Part shown: piece after piece, positions 45,078-56,282 of the stretch | How positions within the stretch are numbered: the stretch's first letter is position 1 | Layout: each line of letters begins with the position of its first letter | NCBI GenBank assembly: GCA_947034895.1 | Contig: OX344762.1 | Span: 36,498,760-36,562,759, forward strand | From: Rhytidiadelphus loreus | Taxonomy: Eukaryota > Streptophyta > Bryopsida > Hypnales > Hylocomiaceae | Direction: 5' to 3' | Length of the DNA: 64,000 bases | The notes under the pieces: model-generated | Database searches by the model: none | Told to the model about the DNA's origin: nothing | What the model saw: only the letters and a program-made list of their open reading frames with translations | Translations under genes and position numbers: made by a program

Positions 45078-46003
45078 CCCTGAGCCAGCAGTTCCCCACA
45101 AAGAATCCTTTCGGCAGCAGTTTTGAATCCCAAGCACTCGTCCCAGCAACAAGCCCCTTAGCAGAACTCCCCCAATCACTCCCTCCATCAGCAGGCCCCT
45201 TTCGTAGAACTCCCTTCATCAGCAAGCCCCTCGGCAGCACTCCTCCCCCACAAGACCCTAAACCGCAAACTACCTCGGCAGCACTCCTCCCCCACAAGCA
45301 TTCAAACCGCAAACTACAAGGTAAAGGTTCACAAATTGACACTCACCAACTCGTGTGATCTTCGTCGTGTCCATGAAGCCCCCGAAGCGCAGCCTCAGCG
45401 CAGCTTCACTCGTAAAACCGATCCTCACTCCTTCAAACCGCCGAAGCAATCCGCATACTATGCAAACACGACTCTCACATAACCACTCCAAAGCATTCAC
45501 CACAGCAACAGCAAGAACACAACAGCGAGAGAGAACAACAAGATTGAAGCAGAACACGAAGAAAAAAAAACCAACACGAAAACACGAAGGAAAAAACCCG
45601 CAGGAAAACACAAAGAGCCTCCCCGTTGAAACCCTACGACGCGCTGCGAGAACTTGCACACCCATACCCGCCTCATACCCGGGCAGTTGCACTGATTCCC
45701 GCGTTGATACCCAGGCCAACATACCCGCGCCGATACCCGGGCAGACATACTTGCTCTGATACCCGCGCACATATACCGACGCACACATACTTGCGCTGAT
45801 ACCCATGCACAAATACCCTTACCGATTCACTTCCCAAAACCATAGATGAATTTGTACTATTACAAAAAAAATTTAAGAGATCAATACTTGTATTTCTTTT
45901 CCTATTTAATTTTTTTTACTAATCCAAGGGAATTGAAATTATTGCACTGACCTCGTAAAAGTCCTCCACTGTCGTGCAAGAGCTCCTCTAACGTCCTACA
46001 AGA
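45078..46003. other. E2 spacer with CCCGCGC/GCAGCACTCC minisatellites
   Basis: At 45085-45300 there are imperfect units around CAGCAAGCCCCTYGGCAGCACTCC. At 45655-45830 there are repeats of GATACCCGCGC. A 180-codon minus frame (45270-45812) contains RIGFTSEAALRLRFGGF but is mostly repeat translation. I do not accept it as a gene. Confidence 0.45.
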
Positions 46004-46153
46004 CACTACTAGAAAATTCTGTTTTTTTGTTGATTTGGACGTGTTGATTTGGACAGAAATCAACAGTAAAGTGTTGATTTGAACAAAAAACTGTTGATTT
46101 CTGTCCAAATCAACACGTCCAAATCAACAAAAAAACAGAATTTTCTAGTAGTG
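46004..46153. mobile_element. CACTA MITE N1-mini (150 bp, near-perfect hairpin)
   Basis: The ends are CACTACTAGAAAATTCTG and its exact inverse. TSD AGA (46001-46003 and 46154-46156). It is almost wholly self-complementary and built of TTGATTTGGACGTGTTGATT, so it is a deletion form of the N1 family. Confidence 0.93.
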
Positions 46154-46545
46154 AGACCCCTCCAAGCTCCTCGAAGTCCTAAATGCGAAGCGCAAAAAAC
46201 ACCAACAACAGAACGAGCGACCCAAACTTGAGCGCCAAACCCTAATCCGTCGCAGCTTATACCAGCAGCTTATACCCTATACCCGCCGCAGTTTATATCC
46301 AACGCAATTTACACCCGTCCCAGCTTCGGGCCTTTCCAAACCTACTTCCCGAGCTTCGGACCTTTCTGAACTTACTTCCCGAGCTACAGGCATTCCCGAA
46401 CCTACTTCCCCAACCTTTTTGCCTCCTGAAACCTACTTTCCCAGCCTTCTGGCTCTCTGAACCTACCTCACCAAGCCTGCTAACTTCCTGGAATTTACTT
46501 TGCGGAATGTACGTCGCCAAACCTACCTCTTCAAAACTTGTTTCT
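46154..46545. repeat. Minisatellite of CCCGAGCTTCGGACCTTTC units
   Basis: From about 46310 to 46500 there are five to six units of about 35 bases (CCTACTTCCCGAGCTTCGG followed by xCYTTCyGAA). The minus frame across it (SGSKFRKVRSSGSRFGKARS) is repeat translation. Confidence 0.6.
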
Positions 46546-46569
46546 TCTAAGTTTTAAATCCTATACATG

Positions 46570-47195
46570 TATGTGTCTTGAACCCTTGCACAATGGGCGG
46601 GTCAACGTAGAAATCATCTATTTTGTCATTGTGGGAATTGTTGGCATAAAAAAATGATAATGTTTTCATTAGAAGACGAACTATTGTAGATGATATTAGC
46701 TTTCCGCTCAAATTTTGGAGGATGAATAGTTGCATTTTTGTACTACACAAAGAGGTTTTTGTCATTCATCGACCAGAAAATGGCCTTGTCGTTATTTATG
46801 GTTTGAAGAATGTAAGGGAACTTCATCCAATTCGGTTTTTGTAGGTTCCTATTTTTCAAAGAAGCAACATTTGATTTTGAAGAATTAAAAATTCAACCAC
46901 AAAATTATTCCCTATGGCATTTGGGCTCTATAAATGTTGCTATTAAAAAAAAATTAACCCTTGAATGTCAGGCCAATCATCATAGAAATCATTTGTTTTG
47001 TCACCATGTGAATTGTTGGTTTATAAAAATAGAAAGATACTAATTGAAAGACAAACTATTGTAGATGATATTTCCTTTTCACCCTAAATTTTGGATGATT
47101 AATACTTACATTTGTGTCCTATAAGGCAAGATTTTTTGTCATTCATTGACTAGGAGATGGCTTTGGAGTTGTTTAGGGATTAAGGAAGGTAAAGA
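46570..47195. repeat. Diverged tandem duplication, period about 385 bp
   Basis: 46570-46815 and 46958-47195 share CTTGAAxxxxGxGxCAAxC, GAAATCATyTrTTTTGTCA, GACrAACTATTGTAGATGA, TTTTTGTCATTCATxGAC and the following ATGGCyTTGkmGTTrTTTA. Both are non-coding now. The alignment is by eye. Confidence 0.65.
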
Positions 47196-49735
47196 GTCCA
47201 CATAATGGGATAATTCATCTCTTTTAGACTCTTCCATTTAATGTAGACTTTTTCTTACCACAAGAATCTAGGAAAAAATTCCATATCTATTGGGATTTTT
47301 CATATTTTCTAAATTAAAAAAATCTGAAAAGAATTAAATCAAATAGTATTTCTAATTTGTTATGTATCTAACCCTCTAAATGACGAACGTGTTTTTTGAG
47401 CTTCTTGGAATTCACTGTAAGTTTCAAATGAACCGTGCATCTTTAGAACTTATACACTAAAACACAATTCTGAAATTCCATACCCTATTCAAAGCTTATG
47501 TTACATTTGGGGCATTCCATATGAAATACAAAGTTTAGTAAATTTTGCTAAACTTCTAAAGTATTGTCATGAATAAAAGAATAAATAAATAATAAAGTAT
47601 TTAGTTTTTACAATCTGTTTTTTTTAAATTATATAGAACTTTTATTGTTTAGATGATTCTAACCAATAAAGGTCTAAACAACATTTTTTAAAGATTTAAC
47701 ATTTAAAAAGGTATGGAACAATCATTAAATGAGACAAGAAATAAAACGTAGAAGTTGAAAATATTTTGAACTTGAATTTATGATTTTTGTGTGAATTAGT
47801 TTGGTGCCATTTGTTTGGTACTTCAAACCAATTCATTAAAATTAAGTATTCATGTTTTCTAGTTTAAAGAACTATTATTTTTGAATTCATGGAATAAGAT
47901 AGGGTAGAATGACAAAAGAAATGCAACTTCTATATATTTTTCACTGGACCCTATTCATTAAAATTCCATGATTGTTGTGCATTGGATTTAGTTTTTAAAG
48001 TACAACGTATGCTTGCCCTATTTTACTTGTTAATTGCATGTTAAAAAGATTAAGAATTAGTTCAATATAATATTTTGTTTATTGAATAGTTATCATGACA
48101 AAATTATAAAAGTATAGCATTCAAATTGGTTCATAGTAGTTAGAAGATAGGCCTTTCATTTATACAGAACTTGCACTTTTTGAATAATTATGTATTTTAA
48201 GAACACAAGATGTAAAGAGTTTTTAAAACTTTTAGGAGTATAGTATTTTGTACAATTTAGGAAGTCATTGTATGGAATACATTGTAATACATTCATTTCT
48301 AGGAGGTGAACCTCTCATGATGATTATTTATGAGACATTGAAGTGGTTCAAGTCTCTAAACCATGATGAAGTTAATAATAATGATTGGTAGCAAATGAAT
48401 GCAAAGTCCATCATTCATTTCAATGTACAAACAAAGTAGTCCCATTTGAAGCCAATCATGAAATCATGGCTTGGGATGCCATGAAAGGTGGACATGATGA
48501 CTTCTTAGAACAAAGGTCTTTGAATTTTTTTACTCTTTACATAATTACTAACTTGTAAAAATAGGGGTCCTACTTTGTATAGTTTGGTCTCCTACTTTCT
48601 TTTTGAAATATTTTAAACATTTGCTTTTTATTTCCCTCATCTTCATAAAGGATTTTGGCTTCTTTTTTATTGTACTTCTTTACAATATTGTGCAAATTTT
48701 AGGTTTTTTCCTTTACATCATTCTAATTTAAAAAACAATTGAACAAAATAACAAACTATGTTGAATAGTCATTATTCTTTCAAATTCTATCATAATTTAA
48801 CTACTACATTATTTTGTTGTTCCCCTATAGTTATCCTCATTAATTTTTTAAGGTTTTGTGATTTTAATTCTATAAAGTACAGCATCAATGGCTTCATTTC
48901 TTCTTTGGTTTCCAACATACTCTACAAGAAGAATAGCAAGTATTTAATGTGCTCCTCTATAAATGCAAATTCCTTAGATTGTATTACAACATGATGGAAA
49001 ATAAAATATAACAAGTACTACAATTTATAGAATTGAATGTTAAGAAATTCACAATTGTACATTGTTCTTTGTTTTGGAAAATGAAGCTCAAAGTTGTGTA
49101 TATTTATTATGACATTAAATTAGACATTCAGCAATGTTTTGGGTAATTTTGAACGTGTACAGTCATTTACAAGTCCACAAAATTGGAGATTATTTATTAG
49201 TTGAAATAAATAATATTTAAAATAAAAAGTAATATGTTTTATCGTCCGCTTTTATTTAAAAAATACCTTGAACCCAATAAATTTTAAATTCAATACATCT
49301 TTCAATTTTTGGATATAGGAATTTCAAAAACAAGTCTGAATTGTCAATATAATTTGCAAAAACACAATGTTTAAGAACATTGAATTCGTGAACATGTAAT
49401 TTAAATTTTGTGAAGACTTTGTTGTTGCTCCTAAACCAATAAACCCTGCAGTCCTAAACCCTAAACCCTATACCCTAAAGCCCTAACTTCATTCCCTATT
49501 GAAAGCTATGCATTCATCTAAATCAAACATTAGAATAAACTATTTTAAAAAGAACGTTGTTCGGCAGTTGGTTTAGAGTTGACAAATTTGACAAATCTGA
49601 AATTCCGCTGTGCTTTCAAAGAATATTTCCACATTCTCCGAGAAAAGGTGACTGCCAAAAATTCCACAAACTATAAACCCCTCTATGTAAATCTTAAAAA
49701 GATTGGCTACGTCAGATCCTAATTCTATTAATGAA
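47196..49735. other. AT-rich part of E2 without recognised content
   Basis: About 2.5 kb with no family match. A short possible degraded frame lies at about 48300-48520. A few CCCTAAA telomere-like units occur at about 49453-49490. Confidence 0.35.
49453..49490. repeat. Short telomere-like CCCTAAA tract
   Basis: CCTAAACCCTAAACCCTA followed by degenerate TACCCTAAAGCCCTAA. This is the plant telomere unit, but only about four to five copies, so it is interstitial. Confidence 0.7.
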
Positions 49736-50289
49736 AAGATCCTTCACATTCTACATCGTTGTCATTATTTGGGGGATGAGAATGTCAACGGCCCCCTAAT
49801 CCGAGGAGGTACTTCTCCCCTACGTCTTGGAAATCTTGAAAAATTCAAATGCCGTTGTATTTCCTGCTCATATTCTCCCGCTCGTGTGTGCATTGTCTCT
49901 CATCCTCAAGGAACTCATTTTCTCTCTCCTGTTTTCGAGTTTTCCATCCTCCGTGGCCTCTTGCAGACATTGCTACCGCACGGCCTTTGAACGTATGTTT
50001 TGCATTTCATTTACATGTTTATGTGACTAGGTGGCTTAGTTTCGCACGGGTTCTTGTAAGTTCCTCTATTTCCCTTCTTCCCTTCTCACCGAATGCTAGA
50101 TTCTTGCTCTTGCTCCTCAGTTTTAAGCACAGGTTTATGCAGTATTACATAGACCTACGATTCCTGCAGTATTGAGAATTCCAGTGCGATGTCTCAAATG
50201 TTCTCCTTCGAATGTTATGTTCAATAAAGAACAACCGATTTTCACGCCGTAAATGTCGGAACTATAAATTTATTTATCACATACATGCA
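49736..50289 (+). promoter_or_regulatory. 5' leader region of the E2 DUF7869-like gene
   Basis: Homologous to the complement of 63430-64000 in E4 (shared TCATTATTTGGGGGATGA and CGAGGAGGTACTTCTCCCCT). It presumably contains the promoter and upstream exon. Frames on plus here are pyrimidine-rich and not convincing. Confidence 0.45.
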
Positions 50290-50592
50290 AGGAGGTTATC
50301 CTCGTGTCGAGGATAATCAGAAACATGCAAGGAGGTTATCTTCGGGTCGAGGATAATCTCAGACATGCATGGAGGTTATCTTTGGCTCAAGGATAATCTC
50401 AGACATGCATGGAGGTTATCTTCGGCTCGAGGATAATCTCAGACATGCATGGAGGTTATCTTCAGCTCGAGGATAATCATAGACGTAGACAGAGTTGATC
50501 CACATAATCACTCTGACACTCTAATGTCGTGTGTGGGAATGCATAATATCTCTTAGTCTTTGCCGTCTGATATCTTCGAATCGAAGATACCT
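50290..50592. repeat. E2 palindrome array upstream of the DUF7869-like gene
   Basis: Five units of about 44 bases: ACATGCATGGAGG, then TTATCTTCGGCTCGAGGATA, then ATCTCAG. A separate TATCTTCGAATCGAAGATA lies at about 50570, and TATCCTCGAGGCGAGGATA at about 50839. The same array in E4 has about eight units. Confidence 0.88.
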
Positions 50593-50898
50593 TTGATGTT
50601 CTTACTCTTAGTTAAGAGTGTTTGGTAGATTAAGTAATAAAATTCTTAATTCTTCGAAGGAATGCAATGATATTACATTAAATTCTATTTTATGGTTCTG
50701 TTGTGCTAATTCTTCGCATTTCCACTTAATTAGTCTAGATGGATGATTATTGTACTTTTTCACAAAATGGTATACAATTTTACCGTCCGTGGAGATCATT
50801 GTGCTCTTCATTTTGTGAATATGTCGTACTTAATTATTATCCTCGAGGCGAGGATACTCACAATAGTATAAATTAACTGGTGGTCTTTCATGCGCAAA

Positions 50899-53800
50899 AT
50901 GGATACTTTAGATGCCAACGAGTTCACAGTTTGAGTGCCAACTGTGTCGACGGGTGTCGCAACCTGCGAGGGATTTCCTCGAGCTTCTTGGTATACCAAA
51001 TGCGTCACACTTAGAAATGATGAGGGGGTAGAGGTGGCAAAAGGAATTTGTCATAGTGTTGATGTAGATCTCGTCATTGACATGGACGGAAAGCCACTTG
51101 GTGATGACCGGGTTGCAATTCAAATTGCAGAGTCTTTGTGTGAGGCAGATGTCACTAGTAGAAAATGATGTCCAAATCAACAAAAAATCGTCAATTTTTT
51201 GTTAATGTGGGCACTGTATCGACCATTTTCACAATTTTTTGTTGATTTGGCACAAGGTAACAAAATGGTTAAATTTTTTTGTTAATTTTGGTAGTACAAC
51301 GTCCAAATCAACAAAACTATAAACACTTTTTTGTTCATTTTCACAATTTTTTGTTGAATTGGCACAAGATAACAAAATGGTTAAATTTTTTGTTACTTTT
51401 GGTAGGTCAACGTCCAAATCAACAAAACAATCAACAATTTAACACTTTCTTACTCACAATTCTGTGTTTTTTGAACTCAGCAGACTTTGGTGACCTTTTT
51501 GGCATAGTAAAACACTTTTTTTGAAAAAACTTTGAACTAAGAAAGGTTAGACAATAAAGCTAAATTTCACCTCCAAAAATCCGTTTGACATTTTAAGTCT
51601 CCAATCAAAAGTTATGAACAAAATTCAGAGCGGGTGTTTAAAAATGTCAACAAAAAATTTCATTTCAACCCCGCTCTGAATTTTGTCCATAACTTTTGAT
51701 TGGAGACTTTAAATGTTAAACAGATTTTTGTAGGTGAAAATTAGCTTGATTATCTAACTTTTTTTAGTTTAAAGTTTCTTGAAAAGAAGTATTTTACTAT
51801 GACCAAATGGTCACCAAAGTCTGCTGTTCTTACAAAACACACAAAATTATTAATTCAAGAACTACATGTCTATTGTAGAGTTTGAATTACATTTATATTG
51901 TTTTTGCATTTTTTTTTTTTTTTGTAAGAACAGCAGGCTTTGGTGACCGTTTTGGCATAGTAAAATATGTTTTTTCAAGAAACTTTTAACAAAGAAAAGT
52001 TAGACAATAAAGCTAAATTTCACCTCCAAAAATCCGTTTAACATTTAAAGTCTCCAATCAAAAGTTATGGACAAAATTCAGAGCGGGGTTGAAATGAAAT
52101 TTTTTGTTGACATTTTTAAACACCCGCTCTGATTTTTGTTCATAACTTTTGATTGGAGACTTAAAATGTCAAACGGATTTTTGGAGGTGAAATTCAGCTT
52201 GATTATCTAACTTTTCTTAGTTCAAAGTTTTTTCAAACAAAGTGTTTTACTATGCAAAAAAGGTCACCAAAGTCTTCTGTTCTTACAAAAAAAATGGAAA
52301 ACAATATAAATGTAATTCTAATTTTCATTTTAACATGTAGAATTCGGGGTGATTCAATGGTTGGAGTCTTGGACCCCACCCATGAGGTCCAAGGTTCGAA
52401 CCTCCACAGTGGTGGTTGCCTACGTGGCATTGGTGTGCCACATGGCGGGTTGCCACGTGGTGCAATGTGGCCCTGCCACGTGGCATTTAAAAAAAATTAA
52501 TTTTTAAATTTAAATTTAAAAAAAAAAAAAAAAATTATTGACCAAATTAACAAGAAAAGTAACAAAAAAATCAACACTTTCTTGTTTCATAGTGTCCAAG
52601 TCAACACGTCCAAATCAACAGAAAATGAACTAACAAAATCAACACTTTCTTGTCTATTTTTTGTTGATTTGGATGCAGATTTTCTACTAGTGTGTTCCGT
52701 CGGAGTGGATGTGGTCTATGCACTCCTGGCACATTTCCAGAGTCTACCTTAATGGTGCTAGCTTATATGACCACGAGCAAACGCATCTCTTCAATACTGT
52801 AGTCTCTTCAAATGGTTCGAGGCGGCGTGTTCGAACTGGAGTTCGTTCCTATGAAAGTTCACGTGAGAGGACTAAGCCTACCAATCTCCCGAAGAAAGAA
52901 GCCCTCTTCACGGAGCAAGCAATTGCTGATGTTTCTAGTATGAAATGTTGCTAGAAGAATTGCTTGCAACCATTTCCACGTGGTCAGATTCAAGCCGTTT
53001 GGTCTTTACTTCATATTGATGGTGGAGTGTTCTGGCGCAAGTCACGTCTGCTTGAAGTGCACAAACAAATCCACACTGATTCCAATGGAAGAGACATGAT
53101 TACCTTGGCAAACCATGAAATTTGTTCAGTTGCTTAGTGCGCCATCCATGGAGTATCAAAGGCTACCTTTTATAGATATAAAAAGATGTTAAAAGATGAC
53201 CAGAAACCGGAGCATCATGGCAACCTTGGAATGAAAAAACCTCGGACACACACTTTACAAGCCACAGCAACTCTTCGATTATTAGTGGAGAATGAAGCGG
53301 ATACGATGCCCCACAAATCGAGGACCCTTGAGTCTGGGGAGAAAGTCCCCTCTATGGTCCTACCGTCTGCATTTCGTTGAAAGGACAAGTTGCCACAGAT
53401 CAACAATGTCAATTCTTCACTTCAATTGCAACATATTTCAGCTAGTGGATTGAGCAACATTTGCCGTCAATCTTTTCCAGAGTATGCTCCCAAGGCTAGA
53501 GGAGATAGATTTGCTCGTTGTGGAACCTGCGATAGATACAGGCAACTCAAGAGTGCTTGCACTCCACATTCACGAGCACAAGACGTGTGGTCTAACAAAT
53601 TGAGAGTGCACCTATCAAGACAAAAGGCGCACAGGGACTTGTACTATGGAAACCGTTCAATGTCTGAGATGTATCCTGACAAGGTTCTGACTATAATCCA
53701 TGACAAAATGGATCACTCCAAGACTGCTTCCCTTCATTATTCTTACAAGAGGAAGGGAAATGATTCTTTCATGAAAATGCCTGTCGTTGTTACAGGCATG

Positions 53801-55290
53801 ATTGCTCATGGTCATGGAGATGTGCGATATGCACACTATGGCTTGGACATATTCCCAACAGACTCCAACCATACTATTGGGTCCATTGCAAAATTATTGC
53901 GTGATCTAGAGTCACAACCAAAGCATTCATCTTGTCAATTGTTTGTAGAAGGAGAGCGTTCTGAATTGATAGAGGCTTTGTTAATAGGCTTAGAGATTTG
54001 TACGGACTCCCTTGGGTCCCCCCCTGAAGTATTGGTGGAAGCTCAACCTCTTCCTCCAACATTGACTCTTCAGCTTGACAATGCTTCTGGCGACAACAAG
54101 AATCGGTGGGTTTTTGCATTCTATTCTCTTCTTGTCTACAGAGCTATTTTTTGAGAGATATACATCAATTTCCTCATTGTTGGACACATTCATGAGGACA
54201 TTGATGCTCTATTTGGTCGTTGGAGCACTAAATTGAAGACGAATGACTACCCCACGCTTCCAAGGTTGATGAAGTCTTTCATGGATTGTGAAACACAACC
54301 CGTGATTCCTCATCTCATTGAGGAGGTTCTTGATTTTAAGCGATTTGTGGACGGGTATTTGCATACAGGTGATGATTCTCTACAGGATCATTCTCAAGCG
54401 CAGTAGTTCAAGTTTTATAAAGATTCCAATGGGTGGCCATTGATGCAGTACAAGATCCTTTGTACCGATGTGGATTGGTTGCCAAAAGAAGGTGGGGGGA
54501 TTCGCTTGTGGAAGGAGACAATAGATGGGCACCCTAAAGTACCGAGGGGTAGTCCTCTACTTTTGCCACCGCACAAATGCGTTGCTTTGATGAGGTTTGC
54601 AAGGATTTAGATGGGTACATTGCATTGTGGGGGGCAATGGGAAATCAAGACTTATCTGGCGAGTTTAGGAGGAAGAATGAGCCGGTGCGGAAATATTGGG
54701 AGGGTGTAAGAAGTGCTCTCAATGCTCCACTTGTGGTGCATGAGACATTACGGGATGGATTTTGGCCAAATTCTCGAATTGCCAATGAGGTGGAAGACCA
54801 ATACCTAGATGATGGCACGATGCGTGAGGAGTTTGCGGAAGATGCATCTTTTGTTGGTCGCAGGCGTGATTGTCCACCTCCTTCATTTTGTGTTGGCCGT
54901 GATGTATATACAGGTTACTTAGTTGTTGTGCGACCCACTGACGGTGACCTCCGTCCATTTTGGCTTGCTCGGGCTCTAACAAATCCTAATCCAGATCCAG
55001 GTCATGTCAATTCGATTCAACTTCAATATTAGACACCTACGTCTTTTCATCACACCAATGAAGAAACATATGCTGGGTGAGACACAAAACAAGGGAATTC
55101 TTGGTGCGAGGATAAGGCTATCTCTCCGAGTTGGACGCATACAGACTGCATTATGACTGCTTGGAAGCCACGTTTCAAAGAAGGCACTTCTGATCCAAGA
55201 GTTAGAATTCCCAAAACACAAATTGCTATCATCCAGACATCGGTGGATGCATATGTATCTGGTGAAAGCAATAATGTATCTTCGGAGTGA
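50899..55290 (+). pseudogene. DUF7869-like putative transposase gene of E2, decayed and split by a CACTA derivative
   Basis: Homologous to the E4 gene (59905-62754) throughout. It starts ATGGATACTTTAGATGCC. Split at 51153-52692 by a non-autonomous CACTA element. Further lesions relative to E4: TGA at about 50932, TAG in SSMKCC-stop (E4 CAG), TAG in SVA-stop-CA (E4 TGG), TGA in AFR-stop-KD (E4 TGG), TGA in AIF-stop-EI (E4 CGA), TAG in QAQ-stop-FK (E4 CAG), and a one-base deletion near 54572. HTHEDID has become HIHEDID. The TAG after LQY (55030-55032) is shared with E4, and reading stays open beyond it to a TGA at 55290 that lies inside a palindrome copy. Not functional. Confidence 0.85.
51153..52692. 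mobile_element. Non-autonomous CACTA element N2 (1.54 kb) inside the DUF7869-like gene
   Basis: The ends are CACTAGTAGAAAATGATG and inverted CACTAGTAGAAAATCTGC. TSD TGT (51150-51152 and 52693-52695). The E4 gene has the empty site, reading GCAGATGTTCCCTCGG. The interior has two inverted fold-back units carrying CAATCAAAAGTTATGRACAA and CAGAGCGGG (about 51590-51720 and 52050-52170), a tRNA-like segment with B-box GGTTCGAACC at 52335-52410, and CCACGTGGC repeats at 52420-52485. No coding sequence. Confidence 0.95.
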
Positions 55291-56062
55291 AGATGAATAG
55301 TTTGTAGTCATAGGAAGTCATTAGGAGTTTCGCGAGTTTGTACGTTATTTTCTTAACTTTAGGAAGGATGACAAAAAAATATGGAAAAAAAAAAATTATA
55401 AAGAGTTGTAGAAGTTGATAGTTTCTTTGATTAGGGCACAAAAAAATATAATAAAAAGTTGTTAGAAAAAAATAGGTACAGTAGATGAAATAGATTTAGT
55501 TTTTCTAATCTTTTAGTTCATTGTTTTGATCTTTTTTTTTATTATATTAGAATTTGATGTTATAGATGTTGTATAATATAATATATTTTTATTTTTATTT
55601 CATGTATTGTATTGTGTATTTTGTAAGTTCTTCATTGTAATTCTATTGTCTATGACATTTGTTTTGGAACACTTATGAGTACTAATGTTTTCTATATAAA
55701 GTAATTATGAACTTCTCTATCCAAGCATATGTCAAATTCTTTACTTTGACATTGTAGTTTTTGATAAGGCTAGGTGTACAAATGTATTCTATCATGGATG
55801 ATTTCAAAATTCTCTACCTCACGATATGTCAAGCTATTTACTTAGATATTTTAGTTAAGTACTTATTATAAATGGTTCTAGTTTTTCATCCAAAATCCCT
55901 TCTTTCAACGTCCTTCACTACTATTTTTTTCCTCCAATTTCTTATACTTGTACAAATTCTTTGTTCTTCCAGCAGTTTATGGTCTCAATTTTTTGAATTG
56001 TCTCAATTTAATGGAATCTTCTATATACTAAATTTAGAAAGATGATTAAAATGAGAATCCAC
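55291..56062. other. E2 right subterminal tract
   Basis: AT-rich non-coding sequence, homologous to the complement of 59131-59904 in E4. ATTGTCTCAATTTAATGGA near 56000 is an internal echo of the terminal repeat. Confidence 0.5.
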
Positions 56063-56090
56063 ATTGTCTCAATTTAATGAATATGGCCTT
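56063..56090 (-). repeat. E2 right terminal inverted repeat
   Basis: Read inward: AAGGCCATATTCATTAAATT then GAGACAAT, all 28 bases matching 29281-29308. CTAG follows at 56091-56094. Confidence 0.85.
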
Positions 56091-56094
56091 CTAG

Positions 56095-56282
56095 AGCTAT
56101 ACTTGTGTCAAAATGACCTTTATCATATCTACTTTGTCGTAGTGCCCCGGAATTGTGATAAAATGGAACTTATGTTGCCTTCCCACGCTGCTAACAATGC
56201 TTACTGCAATGCTTTGTTTGTTCTTTGGATTCAGCAAGTATACTTCTTGACCAATCATGAAATGCCACACTAAAATAATCAT
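56095..56282 (-). pseudogene. E5 tnp1-like Transposase_23 domain, N-terminal half
   Basis: On minus: IGQEVYLLNPKNKQSIAVSI, VSSVGRQHKFHF, IPGHYDKVDMIKVILTQV. It aligns residue by residue with E1 VGDRVFLMNP...GEHKFH...YRVDVRDILAFGV. A TAG follows TQV. The frame then reaches the CTAG at the E2 border and would continue at 29276. Confidence 0.7.

Larger units (their letters stand above)
29281..56090. mobile_element. E2: 26.8 kb giant DNA transposon carrying ParB/methylase-like, FCP1-like and DUF7869-like genes
   Basis: Both ends carry the same inverted terminus of 28 bases, starting AAGGCCATATTCATTAAATT (29281 rightward; 56090 leftward). The flanks are CTAG on each side (29277-29280 and 56091-56094). 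The Transposase_23 frame of E5 is cut exactly here. A third copy of the terminus begins E4 at 59103. Inside are three gene blocks, each with arrays of the near-palindrome TATCYTCGNNNCGARGATA. Subtracting later insertions (R2, two CACTA derivatives, one MITE) leaves about 18 kb. I do not recognise the superfamily; the DUF7869-like protein is the likely transposase. Confidence 0.82.

Noticed and set aside
45270..45812. 180-codon minus-strand frame with a lectin-like looking stretch
   Set aside because: Mostly translation of GATACCCGCGC and GCAGCACTCC minisatellites; no start context or homologous pattern.
48300..48520. Copia-type gag fragment (LKWFKSLNHDEV...)
   Set aside because: Frame broken repeatedly and no diagnostic motif; not enough to call.
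49453..49490. Telomere
   Set aside because: Only a few CCCTAAA units, embedded in element sequence with no subtelomeric context.
52335..52410. Functional tRNA gene
   Set aside because: There is a B-box and a rough A-box, but I cannot fold a convincing anticodon arm and acceptor stem; treated as a tRNA-like segment of the CACTA derivative.
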